From an uncultured Pseudomonadota bacterium (GTDB taxonomy: Bacteria; Pseudomonadota; Gammaproteobacteria; Ga0077536), in the NCBI GenBank assembly GCA_903825645.1, contig CAIKBL010000034.1, positions 1-43,132 on the forward strand: 43,132 nucleotides of DNA, read 5' to 3'. The position numbers and the translations under genes were made by a program. Below, one piece after another: positions 7,624 through 15,546 of this stretch. The notes beneath the pieces were generated by a model. The model did not search any database and had not been told where the DNA came from. It saw only the letters and a program-made list of their open reading frames with translations. Position 1 is the stretch's first letter. The number at the start of each line of letters is the position of its first letter.

Positions 7624-8406
7624 ATGAGCCAATCAGTCTGTCTTGTTATCGGCGCCGGCGCGGGCATCGGTGGCCACGTGGCCAAACGCTTTGCGCAAGC
7701 AGGCTTCCATGCTTGTCTTGCCAGGCGCAGCGATCGCCCAGGCCTCGATCGCTGGGTGGAAGAAATTAAAAGCGTCGGCGGCGCTGCGAGTGGGTTCCTG
7801 CTCAACGCGGTCGAGCCCGATAGCCTCGAGGCGTTGGTTGAAAATATCGAAGCCCAGGTGGGTCCGATCACGGTGGCGGTCTACAACCTCGGCGCCCAGG
7901 TGGGCGATCGCGCACTCACGGCGACCTCGCTCAAAACCTTTGAGATGGGTTGGCGGCTAGCCACTTTCGGCTTGTTTCGTTTCGCCTCGGCACTCTTGCC
8001 GCGCATGGAACAACGCGGCGAGGGCACGCTACTGGTCACGGCGGCGACGGCCTCGATGCGTGGCAACGCCGGTCAGCATTCCCACGCGGCGGCCATGGGG
8101 GGACGCCGTTTGCTGTGCCAGAGTCTCAATGCACAGTTTGCGCCCAAAGGCATTCACGTCGCGCACATTGTGATCGACGGTGCAGTCGATGCGCCGGATA
8201 CGCTTGGCAAAATGCTGGGGCCGGCACGTTACCAGGCGCTACGGGAACAAAAAGGCTTGGGGAAAGACGGGCTGCTGCTGCCGGCCGCGATAGCGGACAC
8301 CTATTATCATCTGGCGATGCAACATCGCTCGGCGTGGACCTTCGAGATGGATCTGCGTGCGCACTCGGACATGCCGTGGTGGAACCACGCGGGATTATCG
8401 TTATGA
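7624..8406 (+). CDS. SDR-fold protein lacking the catalytic Tyr and Lys
   Basis: A 260-residue Rossmann-fold protein of the short-chain dehydrogenase/reductase superfamily, with VIGAGAGIGGHVAKRFAQAG (nucleotide binding, residues 8-27) and VYNLGAQVGD at the NNAG position. In classical SDRs a YxxxK motif follows. Here the aligned stretch is HSHAAAM, giving His154 and Met158 where Tyr and Lys belong. The tail GIHVAHIVIDGAVD is shared with the second SDR of the operon. It may bind NAD(P) without classical reductase chemistry, or use another mechanism. ATG 7624 follows an AGGAA at suitable distance. The 152-base gap before it holds no gene. Family assignment firm, activity uncertain. Confidence 0.8.
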   Translation: MSQSVCLVIGAGAGIGGHVAKRFAQAGFHACLARRSDRPGLDRWVEEIKSVGGAASGFLLNAVEPDSLEALVENIEAQVGPITVAVYNLGAQVGDRALTATSLKTFEMGWRLATFGLFRFASALLPRMEQRGEGTLLVTAATASMRGNAGQHSHAAAMGGRRLLCQSLNAQFAPKGIHVAHIVIDGAVDAPDTLGKMLGPARYQALREQKGLGKDGLLLPAAIADTYYHLAMQHRSAWTFEMDLRAHSDMPWWNHAGLSL

Positions 8407-8434
8407 GTAAGCCCACGGACCCGGGCGAGAAGTC

Positions 8435-9646
8435 ATGATCTTGTCCTATCGGATGCCCTGGCTGACGGTGATCGCCGCAACCTTGATTGTGATGATCACC
8501 ATGGGCGGGCGACAGATCAGTGGCTTGTTGATGGCACCTTTACACACCGCCACCGGACTCGGGCTTGTCGCCATCAGTTTCGCCCTGGCGATTGGTCAGT
8601 TCACTTGGGGCTTGTCACAACCGGTATTCGGCGCGTTGGCAGATCGCTACGGGCCGAGTCCGGTGATCGCGGTGGGCGGCGTGATGATTGCCGCCGGCAT
8701 GATGCTCACGCCGCACGTGTCCTCTCAATGGGCGTTGATCTTATCAATGGGGATTTTGAGTGCGGTCGGGGCGGGTGCAGGTAGCCTCTCTATTTTAATC
8801 GGCGCGGCGTCGCGCGCCATTCCGATTGAGCGCCGGACCTTGGCCGTGAGTATCATTTCCTCGGGAGGCTCACTCGGCCAGTTCGTGTTCGCGCCCGTGA
8901 CCCAGTTGTTGATCGTGACGCTCGGGTGGCGTAGCGCGATGTGGGGGTTGGCAGCGGCCGCATTGACGACTCTGCCGCTGGCTTGGCTGCTGCGGCAACG
9001 CGCAGCGCCGCCGGCGAGCGCGCAGGCGCCGATGACCGACGGAATCGGCTTTCGCGCGCAGCTTCGCGCCGCCGCAGGTGATGCCAGCTACCGGTGGTTA
9101 CTGCTCGGTTTTACGACCTGTGGTTTTCATGTCGCCTTCCTCGTCACCCATATGCCCGGCGTGGTGCAACTCTGTGGGCTGCCGGCCTCCGTGGCGGCGA
9201 CCTCGATCGGTCTTATCGGTATCGCGAACCTTGTCGGCACACTCACCGCAGGCTGGCTTAGTGTGCGCGTGCGGCTAAAATCGATTCTGTTTTGGGTCTA
9301 TCTCGGGCGTGCCGTGATTTTGGCCGCCTATCTCTTGCTGCCCAAAACGGCCCTCACGCTCTACGCATTCTCGATCGCCTTGGGACTCCTCTGGCTGGCT
9401 AATGTGCCCGCGACGGCCGGCCTGGTCGGCAAGCTCTTCGGGACGCGTTATCTGTCCACCTTGTTTGGGATCGCCATGCTCGCCCATCAGATCGGTGCGT
9501 TCTTTGGTGCCTGGCTCGGGGGGTATGCGGTCACGCGTTTTGGCGATTACTCCTGGATGTTTATCGCCGATGCCGCGCTCGCCGTACTCGCCGCTGCGGT
9601 TACCTTGCCGGTGCGAGAGAGCCGGCTCTCAGCGGTGATCGCCTAA
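8435..9646 (+). CDS. MFS transporter
   Basis: A 403-residue, strongly hydrophobic protein with about 12 predicted membrane helices in two halves. After helix 2 it has GALADRYGPSPVIAVGG, the MFS motif A (GxLaDrxGxxxxl). The sixth and seventh helices are separated by a cytoplasmic loop (about residues 185-210), and a motif-A-like GWLSVRVRLK follows in the second half. It resembles the oxalate/monocarboxylate-type branch of the major facilitator superfamily. It sits 28 bases after the SDR gene in an operon of oxidoreductases and CoA enzymes, so it most likely imports the pathway's substrate, though export cannot be excluded. Substrate not inferable from sequence alone. Confidence 0.85.
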   Translation: MILSYRMPWLTVIAATLIVMITMGGRQISGLLMAPLHTATGLGLVAISFALAIGQFTWGLSQPVFGALADRYGPSPVIAVGGVMIAAGMMLTPHVSSQWALILSMGILSAVGAGAGSLSILIGAASRAIPIERRTLAVSIISSGGSLGQFVFAPVTQLLIVTLGWRSAMWGLAAAALTTLPLAWLLRQRAAPPASAQAPMTDGIGFRAQLRAAAGDASYRWLLLGFTTCGFHVAFLVTHMPGVVQLCGLPASVAATSIGLIGIANLVGTLTAGWLSVRVRLKSILFWVYLGRAVILAAYLLLPKTALTLYAFSIALGLLWLANVPATAGLVGKLFGTRYLSTLFGIAMLAHQIGAFFGAWLGGYAVTRFGDYSWMFIADAALAVLAAAVTLPVRESRLSAVIA

Positions 9647-9688
9647 GCATGTCCCGCGGCATCTCACGATAAAACAGAGGATGACGGC

Positions 9689-10297
9689 ATGAAAATCTAC
9701 TACGCCCCGAATACCCGTGCGGTTCGCATCGTGTGGTTGTGCCAGGAACTCGGCCTACCGTTCGAGATTGAACGCTTTCAACTGGGTGACCGAAAAATGC
9801 GTGCGCCGGAATACCGGGCGATTCATCCGCTGGGCCGGGTACCGGTGCTGGAAGACGACGAGGGTACGCGTCTCTATGAATCGGGGGCCATCGTGCAATA
9901 CGTGCTGGCCAAATACGGCGCGGGTCGTCTGGTGCCCGCGGCATCATCAGCCGATTTTGCCGCCTATCTCCAGTGGCTCCACTACGCCGAAGGCATGATC
10001 ATGCCACCGGTTAATACGGTGGTTGTTGAAACATTTTTGCTGCCCCCGGAGCGCCGCAATCAATCGAATGTCGATCGCGCCGTGAAGCTGCTCGGGCGCA
10101 TGCTGGAGGCCGTCGAGGCTCAGTTGGTGGGGCGCACGTTCCTGGCGGGCGAGTTCAGCGGCGCGGATATCATGACCGGGCACGCCACGATTGTCGCCGC
10201 TAAGCTCGGCGCGGATATCGCGGACAAGCCGAACGTACAGGCCTATATCGAACGACTGACGGCGCGGCCTGCCTTGCAGAGCGCATGGGATGCCTGA
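9689..10297 (+). CDS. Glutathione S-transferase-like protein
   Basis: A 202-residue two-domain GST. The N-terminal thioredoxin-like domain (residues 1-78) has the cis-Pro motif GRVPVLEDD and the gamma-glutamyl-contact YESGAIVQY. The helical C-terminal domain includes VGRTFLAGEFSGADIMTGHA, the N-capping box region seen in active GSTs. The start ATG has AGAGGATG upstream. It conjugates or thiolytically cleaves electrophilic substrates with glutathione, or acts as a glutathione-dependent isomerase; several GSTs in aromatic and ether catabolism do this. It is related to the GST at 14922 (both have a VVxTFxxPxExRN segment). Its place inside the operon suggests a pathway enzyme and not general detoxification. 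Confidence 0.85.
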   Translation: MKIYYAPNTRAVRIVWLCQELGLPFEIERFQLGDRKMRAPEYRAIHPLGRVPVLEDDEGTRLYESGAIVQYVLAKYGAGRLVPAASSADFAAYLQWLHYAEGMIMPPVNTVVVETFLLPPERRNQSNVDRAVKLLGRMLEAVEAQLVGRTFLAGEFSGADIMTGHATIVAAKLGADIADKPNVQAYIERLTARPALQSAWDA

Positions 10298-10346
10298 TCG
10301 TGGGGTAACGGATTTTTCTTTTAATTTCGCATCTTGAGGAATCGTC

Positions 10347-11072
10347 ATGACTAAAACGGCCATCATCAGTGGCGTCGGCCCCGACCAGGGCATGGGTGCC
10401 CAACTCGCACGACGCTTCGCTCGGCGCGGCCTGCACGTATTCGTTGCCGGACGCACGGGGGAGAGTCTGGACACCGTGGTGGCCACCATCGTGCGTGAAG
10501 GTGGCACGGCGACCGCGGTGGTGGCGGATGCAGTTGACGAAGCGGCGACGATCGAATTGTTCGCGCGCGCGCGCGCCGTCGGTCCTGTTGATCTCGTGAT
10601 TTATAACACGGGCAACAACACGCCCGGGCGTATCGAAGACATGAGTGCGGCCTATTTTGAAAATAGCTGGCGAGTGGGGTGTTTGGGCGGCTTCCTCTAT
10701 GGCCGCGAGGCGGTCAAGTACATGAAGCGTGATGGGGGGGGCACCCTCTTATTCACGGGTGCCAGTGCTTCTCTGCGCGGTCGTGCGAATTTCGGGGCGT
10801 TCAATTCAGCCAAAGGGGCACTGCGCTTGCTCGCGCAGGCGATGGCCAAAGAATACGGTGCGGATGGCATCCACGTCGGGCATGTGGTGATTGACGGGGC
10901 GATCGGGGGCGAAAAAATCCGCGCACGCTACCCCGAGTATGCCGCGAAACTAGGTGAAGACGGGCTTGTCGATATCCAGGCCATTGTCGATGCCTACGAA
11001 TACCTCTACCAACAGCCTCGCCGGGGTTGGACTTTCGAAGTGGATGTGCGCACGGCCATCGAGGCCTGGTAG
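10347..11072 (+). CDS. SDR-fold protein with Phe replacing the catalytic Tyr
   Basis: A 241-residue SDR-superfamily protein. The nucleotide-binding segment is IISGVGPDQGMGAQLARRF, an extended form of TGxxxGxG. IYNTGNN stands at the NNAG position. At the active site the YxxxK motif reads FNSAK (Phe152, Lys156), so the proton-donating Tyr hydroxyl is missing. GIHVGHVVIDGAIG matches the companion SDR at 7624, so the two are diverged paralogues of one subfamily. The start is set by GAGGAATCGTC before ATG 10347. Such Tyr-less SDRs may act as isomerases, or use a substrate- or glutathione-assisted mechanism, but this is inference. Confidence 0.8.
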   Translation: MTKTAIISGVGPDQGMGAQLARRFARRGLHVFVAGRTGESLDTVVATIVREGGTATAVVADAVDEAATIELFARARAVGPVDLVIYNTGNNTPGRIEDMSAAYFENSWRVGCLGGFLYGREAVKYMKRDGGGTLLFTGASASLRGRANFGAFNSAKGALRLLAQAMAKEYGADGIHVGHVVIDGAIGGEKIRARYPEYAAKLGEDGLVDIQAIVDAYEYLYQQPRRGWTFEVDVRTAIEAW

Positions 11073-11167
11073 CGAGACCCTGCGGGTAGCCGGTTGGCTC
11101 GCGGGGCGCGGCCAGACTGAGACCGGCGCCGCGGGACAATTGACGAGGTTTTTTTAGGGAGCACGTC

Positions 11168-11842
11168 ATGCACGACAAGTTGATTTACGAACAGGACGGC
11201 GAGGTTGCGGTCATCACCCTCGACGACGGCAAAGCCAATGCCTGTGGCTTCGCCATGCTCGAGGCCATCAATGGCGCTTTCGACCGCGCGGAGGCGGAGG
11301 CGCGCGCCGTGGTGTTGCTCGGACGCCCGGGTGTTCTCAGCGGCGGCTTTGATTTGAAGGTCATCAACGGGGGCGATCCGGGCGAGGTGGTGCGGTTACT
11401 GAATCTCGGGGTGCGCACCTTGATGCGTCTGTACGGCCATCCGCAACCCTTGATCACGGTGGCGACTGGGCATGCGGTGGCACTCGGCGCGTTTATCTTA
11501 CTGGCGAGCGACTATCGCTTCGGCATCGCCGGCGCATTCAAGATTGGTTTGAATGAGACCGCCATTGGCCTGACGCTGCCGGCCTTTGGTATCGAACTCG
11601 CCGAAGCGCGGTTATCACGTCGACATTTGACCCAGGCGACCCTTTTGGCACGCCTATACGCGCCGCCCGCGGCGGTCGATGTCGGCTTTCTCGATGAAGT
11701 GGTCACAGGCGCTGACGGGCGGCTGGCCGCGATCACCAAGGCGCGCGAACTGGCTGCGCTCGATAGCGGGGCCTTCGCTGCGACCAAGCAGGGCTTTCGC
11801 GGCGCGGCCATCGAACGGGTGCTCGTCGGGCTCGCGGGCTGA
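11168..11842 (+). CDS. Crotonase-fold enoyl-CoA hydratase/isomerase family protein
   Basis: A 224-residue protein of the crotonase superfamily. The oxyanion-hole strands are GVLSGGFDLKVI (residues ~56-67) and GHAVALGAFILLASDYRFG (~99-117). The NETAIGLTLPAFG region takes the place of the usual E-containing helix. The protein is shorter than typical family members (about 260), lacking part of the C-terminal trimerisation helices. It would act on a CoA thioester (hydration, isomerisation, C-C bond cleavage or hydrolysis). It directly precedes the CoA-transferase gene by four bases, so substrate activation and processing are probably coupled. AGGGAG lies before the ATG. Confidence 0.85.
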   Translation: MHDKLIYEQDGEVAVITLDDGKANACGFAMLEAINGAFDRAEAEARAVVLLGRPGVLSGGFDLKVINGGDPGEVVRLLNLGVRTLMRLYGHPQPLITVATGHAVALGAFILLASDYRFGIAGAFKIGLNETAIGLTLPAFGIELAEARLSRRHLTQATLLARLYAPPAAVDVGFLDEVVTGADGRLAAITKARELAALDSGAFAATKQGFRGAAIERVLVGLAG

Positions 11843-11846
11843 GCCC

Positions 11847-13058
11847 ATGGCGAGCGCATCGCAGGTTGGACAAGAAGGACCGCTGGCCGGCTATCGCATT
11901 ATCGATCTCAGTCGGGTCCTCTCAGGACCTGCGGCGACGATGTTACTGGCAGATCAGGGTGCCGATGTCATCAAAGTTGAGCCACTGGAGGGGGATATCA
12001 CCCGGATGATGGGGCCGGGGCATGATGGACTGACGGCGGGCTTTCTGAACATGAACCGCGGCAAGCGCAGTCTCGCGCTTGATCTGCACAGCGCCGCGGG
12101 GATCGAAGTCGTGCACCGACTGGTCCAGACCGCGGATGTGTTTGTGCAAAATTTTCGCCCCGGCGCGGCGGCTCAACTAGGGCTTGGCGTGGACGTGATC
12201 CGCGCACTCAAGCCCGACATCATCTACGTCTCGATTAGTGGTTTTGGCGACGTGGGCCCCTATGTGGGCAAGCGGGTATACGATCCCGTCATCCAGGCCC
12301 TGTCAGGTTTGACGGATATCCAGGCCGACAGCGACACGGGTCGTCCGCGCATGATGCGGACGGTGATCCCGGACAAGACCACCGCGCTCACCGCCGCACA
12401 GGCGATCACCGCAGCGCTGCTGGGTCGGACACGGCATGGTCGTGGCCAACACGTGGAGCTGGCGATGCTCGACGCGACGATCGCCTATCTGTGGCCGGAA
12501 GGCATGATTAATTTTACGTTGGTCGAGGGTTCGCAGGAAGTCCGTGTCGGTCAGCTCGCCCAAGATTTGGTCTTCAAGACCCTGGATGGCTATATCACGG
12601 CGGGTGCGATGTCCGATGCCGAATGGCGCGGGTTATGCACGGTTCTCGAACAACCTGCCTGGATAGAAGATCCGCGTTTCAGGACCACCGCCGCACGCTT
12701 CGCTAATGCGCGTGAGCGCATCGCGGCCACTGCGACTATCCTGGCAACGCGGTCCAGCGCCGAATGGCTCGGTGCCCTCGATCAGCATGGCGTCCCCTGC
12801 GCACCGATTCTGAGTCGCGCGGAGGCGATTCAACATGCGCAGGTGGTGGCGAACGATTTGATTAGGGAGTACGAACATCCCGGGCTCGGCCGGGTGCGTC
12901 AGCCGCGGCCAGCGGCGCGCTTTGAGGGCGTGGGCTTTGATCGGCAGCCGCTGGCGCCGCGACTCGGCGAGCATAATGCGGCGTTGCTGGCGGAGCTCGG
13001 CTACAGCACGGCGCAGATCGAGGCGCTGATGCAGGGTGCGGTTATTACGCATGGTTAG
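11847..13058 (+). CDS. Family III CoA-transferase (CaiB/BaiF type)
   Basis: A 403-residue class III CoA-transferase. The N-terminal CoA-binding region reads GYRIIDLSRVLSGPAATMLL, then DVIKVEPLEGD. The catalytic Asp is the D of VYDPVIQALSGL (about residue 155-160), which forms the acyl-aspartyl anhydride in this family. The C-terminal part has the usual HGVPCAPILSRAEA and RQPRPAARF. It moves CoA from an acyl-CoA donor to a carboxylate, activating it for the crotonase encoded just upstream. ATG 11847 starts five bases after the crotonase stop; upstream in-frame codons overlap that gene and are not family sequence. It is the last gene of the unit, and a non-coding gap of about 180 bases follows. 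Confidence 0.9.
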   Translation: MASASQVGQEGPLAGYRIIDLSRVLSGPAATMLLADQGADVIKVEPLEGDITRMMGPGHDGLTAGFLNMNRGKRSLALDLHSAAGIEVVHRLVQTADVFVQNFRPGAAAQLGLGVDVIRALKPDIIYVSISGFGDVGPYVGKRVYDPVIQALSGLTDIQADSDTGRPRMMRTVIPDKTTALTAAQAITAALLGRTRHGRGQHVELAMLDATIAYLWPEGMINFTLVEGSQEVRVGQLAQDLVFKTLDGYITAGAMSDAEWRGLCTVLEQPAWIEDPRFRTTAARFANARERIAATATILATRSSAEWLGALDQHGVPCAPILSRAEAIQHAQVVANDLIREYEHPGLGRVRQPRPAARFEGVGFDRQPLAPRLGEHNAALLAELGYSTAQIEALMQGAVITHG

Positions 13059-13241
13059 CGTCGGGGTGACTGCGCGAAGTGCGACAGGCCTTCGTCACAG
13101 TCGCCGGCGCGTGGGACCCGCGGGCTGAGATCCGGGCGGCAGCATCGCGGCCGCGCATGAAGCGACGTTACCCGGCACGGCTTAAACACCCGTCGTCGAT
13201 CAATTTCGAGGCTAGTCTCGAATTGTTTCGTTGATTTTTTA

Positions 13242-13545
13242 ATGCAGGTCAACACAATAAATAAATTCACGCGCTTCAGCTTTGACCCGGCGAAGGACGC
13301 TGCCAACCGAGTAAAGCAGGGACTGTCGCTGGCCGAAGCGCGGCTTGTGTTCGAGGCGCTGGATAAGTTGACGTTCTCGTCAACCTGGGTCGACGGACGA
13401 GCGACGATTCATCGATTTGGCCGTCGTGGAAGCCGCCGGCGTGGCGCTCGTGTTGGGGTATGCACGACGAAGAGGGGACGAGGTACGAGCCATTTCATTA
13501 CGCTGCGCGTTGAAACAGGAGAGAAAGTCGTATGCAACCTGGCAC
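13242..13545 (+). pseudogene. brnT: BrnT-type toxin, frameshifted
   Basis: From ATG 13242 the first frame gives RFSFDPAKDAANRVKQGLSL followed by EARLVFEALDKLTFS, the standard N-terminal half of BrnT-family RelE-like ribonuclease toxins. After about 13405 this frame becomes Arg-rich noise. The neighbouring frame from 13415 gives VALVLGYARRRGDEVRAISL and ALKQERKSYATW, the standard C-terminal half. A single-base indel therefore splits the gene. It lies directly upstream of and overlaps brnA, the normal BrnTA order. Active toxin is unlikely unless the shift is a sequencing error. Confidence 0.7.
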
Positions 13546-13852
13546 GAAACGCCCTGTGCGCAAGTCCTCGGCTACCGACTGGGATCGCGTCAAGCGAGAG
13601 GCCACAATCGACGTGCTCGTGCCCTTCGATGCCGCCGATGCAGGCATCGAGCCCTACGATCCGAACGATGCGGCCGCTGTCGCGGGCTATGGGCAAGAGG
13701 CGACCATCAAACGCGGCCGTGGCCGCCCGCCGCTGAATAGGCGTGTCGACGCGGAGGTGCTGCCAGCGTTCAAGGCGACCGGACCGGGTTGGCAAACCCG
13801 AATCAATGCGTTACTGCGCGCGGCCGCAAAGCGTGGCTTAGTGCAGGCTTGA
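13532..13852 (+). CDS. brnA: BrnA-family antitoxin
   Basis: A 106-residue protein. The C-terminal third carries the BrnA signature: VDAEVLPAFKATGPGWQTRI followed by NALLRAAAKRG, a ribbon-helix-helix-type DNA-binding and dimerisation region. The N-terminal part (to ~residue 70) should hold the toxin-binding segment and includes RGRGRPPLNRR. The gene overlaps the 3' end of the broken brnT and has an intact frame. BrnA normally neutralises BrnT and represses the operon; here it would be an antitoxin without an active cognate toxin. Confidence 0.8.
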   Translation: MQPGTKRPVRKSSATDWDRVKREATIDVLVPFDAADAGIEPYDPNDAAAVAGYGQEATIKRGRGRPPLNRRVDAEVLPAFKATGPGWQTRINALLRAAAKRGLVQA

Positions 13853-13953
13853 GCAGGAGGCGCGGTCTCCCACGCCCCTACGTACCTGGGCGAGTTGCGC
13901 GCTTAATCTTTACGATGTGCCGGGTCATGCACGACAGCATACGGAGCCGATCG

Positions 13954-14652
13954 TTAAGGCGCCCGCTGTGGGCGAATAACGATTTCCGTCGGGCAACAAC
14001 GTGGTGACGAGGCCAATACAAAGTCCACGCAGGTCGCTACGTCCTGCGGGCTAATCATGCGGGTATCGCGTTTGCCAAGCTGTGCGGTCAGAGCGGTCTC
14101 GACGAAGCCCGGCATGATGCTGGAGACCTTGATGCCGAATTCGCGGACGTCTTCGAACAGGCTCGCCGTAAAGCCGTTCAAGGCATGCTTGCTGGCTGCA
14201 TAGATGGCGTCATTGCCGGCGCTGTGGCGTGCGCTGATAGATGAAATGTTGATGATCGCTCCCCGGCGCCGCTCGATCATCGCGGGCACCACGCCTCGGG
14301 TGAGCGCAATCGCCGCCCATAAGTTGAGGTCGAGTACTGCACGCCAGCCGTCGAGATCGGCGTCTTGCACCGTGCCACGGGCGGCTGTGCCGGCGTTGTT
14401 GATGAGTACGTCAATGTGGCCAAGACGCGCATGGGCAGCGTCCAGGGCCGCAGCAATGTCGTGCACATGGCACAAATCACCTACCAAGAAGTCGGCAGCG
14501 CCCGCCTGCGCAATGCACGCTGCCGCCACGCTTGCCAGCGCCTCGCCGTCGCGTCCCAGCAGAAAGACATGATAGCCACCGGCCGCGAGTTGCTGTGCGA
14601 TCGCGCGCCCGATACCCCGGCCCGCGCCGCTGATCAGTGCTGTTTGTCTCAT
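13954..14652 (-). CDS. Classical short-chain dehydrogenase/reductase
   Basis: A 232-residue SDR with a complete active site: ISGAGRGIGRAIA (NAD(P) binding, residues ~7-19), LINNAG, NISSISA (catalytic Ser) and YAASK (Tyr and Lys). PGFVETALTAQ follows as in classical reductases. It is thus unlike the two Tyr-less SDRs of the neighbouring operon. It is transcribed from the minus strand, divergently from the glutathione transferase at 14922, with about 270 bases between them for shared control. GAGGATCC precedes the ATG. It reduces or oxidises a carbonyl/alcohol; substrate unknown. Confidence 0.85.
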   Translation of the reverse strand: MRQTALISGAGRGIGRAIAQQLAAGGYHVFLLGRDGEALASVAAACIAQAGAADFLVGDLCHVHDIAAALDAAHARLGHIDVLINNAGTAARGTVQDADLDGWRAVLDLNLWAAIALTRGVVPAMIERRRGAIINISSISARHSAGNDAIYAASKHALNGFTASLFEDVREFGIKVSSIMPGFVETALTAQLGKRDTRMISPQDVATCVDFVLASSPRCCPTEIVIRPQRAP

Positions 14653-14921
14653 CCAGGATCCTCATTAATCAGGGAGTCAGGTGCTGCGTACAATTTAAAC
14701 GTGCTGTGCCTGCACAGCAGGTAGGCGGTTGGCCCGCCGGGTCATCGCTCGCGCGAACACCTTATGCCAGCCATCGCTCAGAAGTCTATGCTAACGAATA
14801 GAGCGGGTACGGTTGTTTGGACTGAGGCGTCGCGTTAGATTGTGGACGCCGCATGTCGACGGAGCGGGTAGCCGCCACACACCGCACCGCCCCGTTTTAC
14901 CCGTTAAGGTGGAAAGAAAAA

Positions 14922-15536
14922 ATGAGTGAGAAGCCAAAATTATTCGGTATTTCGGGATCACGTGCGCTGCGCTCGTTGTGGGCGATCGAGGAAGTCGGGA
15001 TTGATTACGAGCAGGTGCCGGTGAGCTACGGCGCCGATTCCAAGGCGGCGGATTTTACAGCAATCAACCCCAATGGGCGGATCCCCGCGTTGGTGGATGG
15101 CGATCTGCAGATCTTCGAGTCGATGGCGATTAACTTGTATCTGGCCAAAACCTACGGGGGGGGGCTCTACCCGAGCACGGCGGCGCACGAAGCGCAGGCC
15201 TGGCAGTGGTCGGTGTGGGGGATCAGTGAAATTGAACCCCTTCAGATGCAGATAGTGGTGCAAACTTTTTTTACGCCAGAAGAAAAACGCAACCCCAAAG
15301 TCGTCGACGGGGCTACGCGCGGGTTGCTGCGCCCACTTAAAGTGCTCGACGCGGCGCTCGCGGGGCGCGACTGGCTGGTCGGAGCGCACTTTTCAGTGGC
15401 CGATCTCAACCTCGCCGGCGTCATGTTGCTCCTGCAAATGATTAAATTTGACTACCGTGAATTCAGCCAGGTGCAGCGCTGGGCTGACGCCTGCTATGCC
15501 CGTCCCGCGCTTGCGCGGGCCAAGGCAAGACCATGA
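14922..15536 (+). CDS. Glutathione S-transferase-like protein
   Basis: A 204-residue GST with LRSLWAIEEVGIDYE (N-terminal domain), NPNGRIPALVDGD (cis-Pro) and IFESMAINLYLAK (Glu-Ser glutathione contact). The helical domain includes LAGRDWLVGAHFSVADLNLA. ATG 14922 is chosen over an upstream in-frame ATG at 14853 because AAGGTGGA stands at the right distance and family homology starts there. It is a paralogue of the GST at 9689. The next gene, a CmcJ/NvfI-type oxidoreductase, starts 11 bases after its stop, so the two are co-transcribed and probably work together. Confidence 0.85.
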   Translation: MSEKPKLFGISGSRALRSLWAIEEVGIDYEQVPVSYGADSKAADFTAINPNGRIPALVDGDLQIFESMAINLYLAKTYGGGLYPSTAAHEAQAWQWSVWGISEIEPLQMQIVVQTFFTPEEKRNPKVVDGATRGLLRPLKVLDAALAGRDWLVGAHFSVADLNLAGVMLLLQMIKFDYREFSQVQRWADACYARPALARAKARP

Positions 15537-15546
15537 GGCACGTACG

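Noticed and set aside
7590-7624. TTGACA-like box just before the first SDR as an internal promoter
   Set aside because: It lies only about 20 bases before the start codon, with no -10 element in the remaining space.
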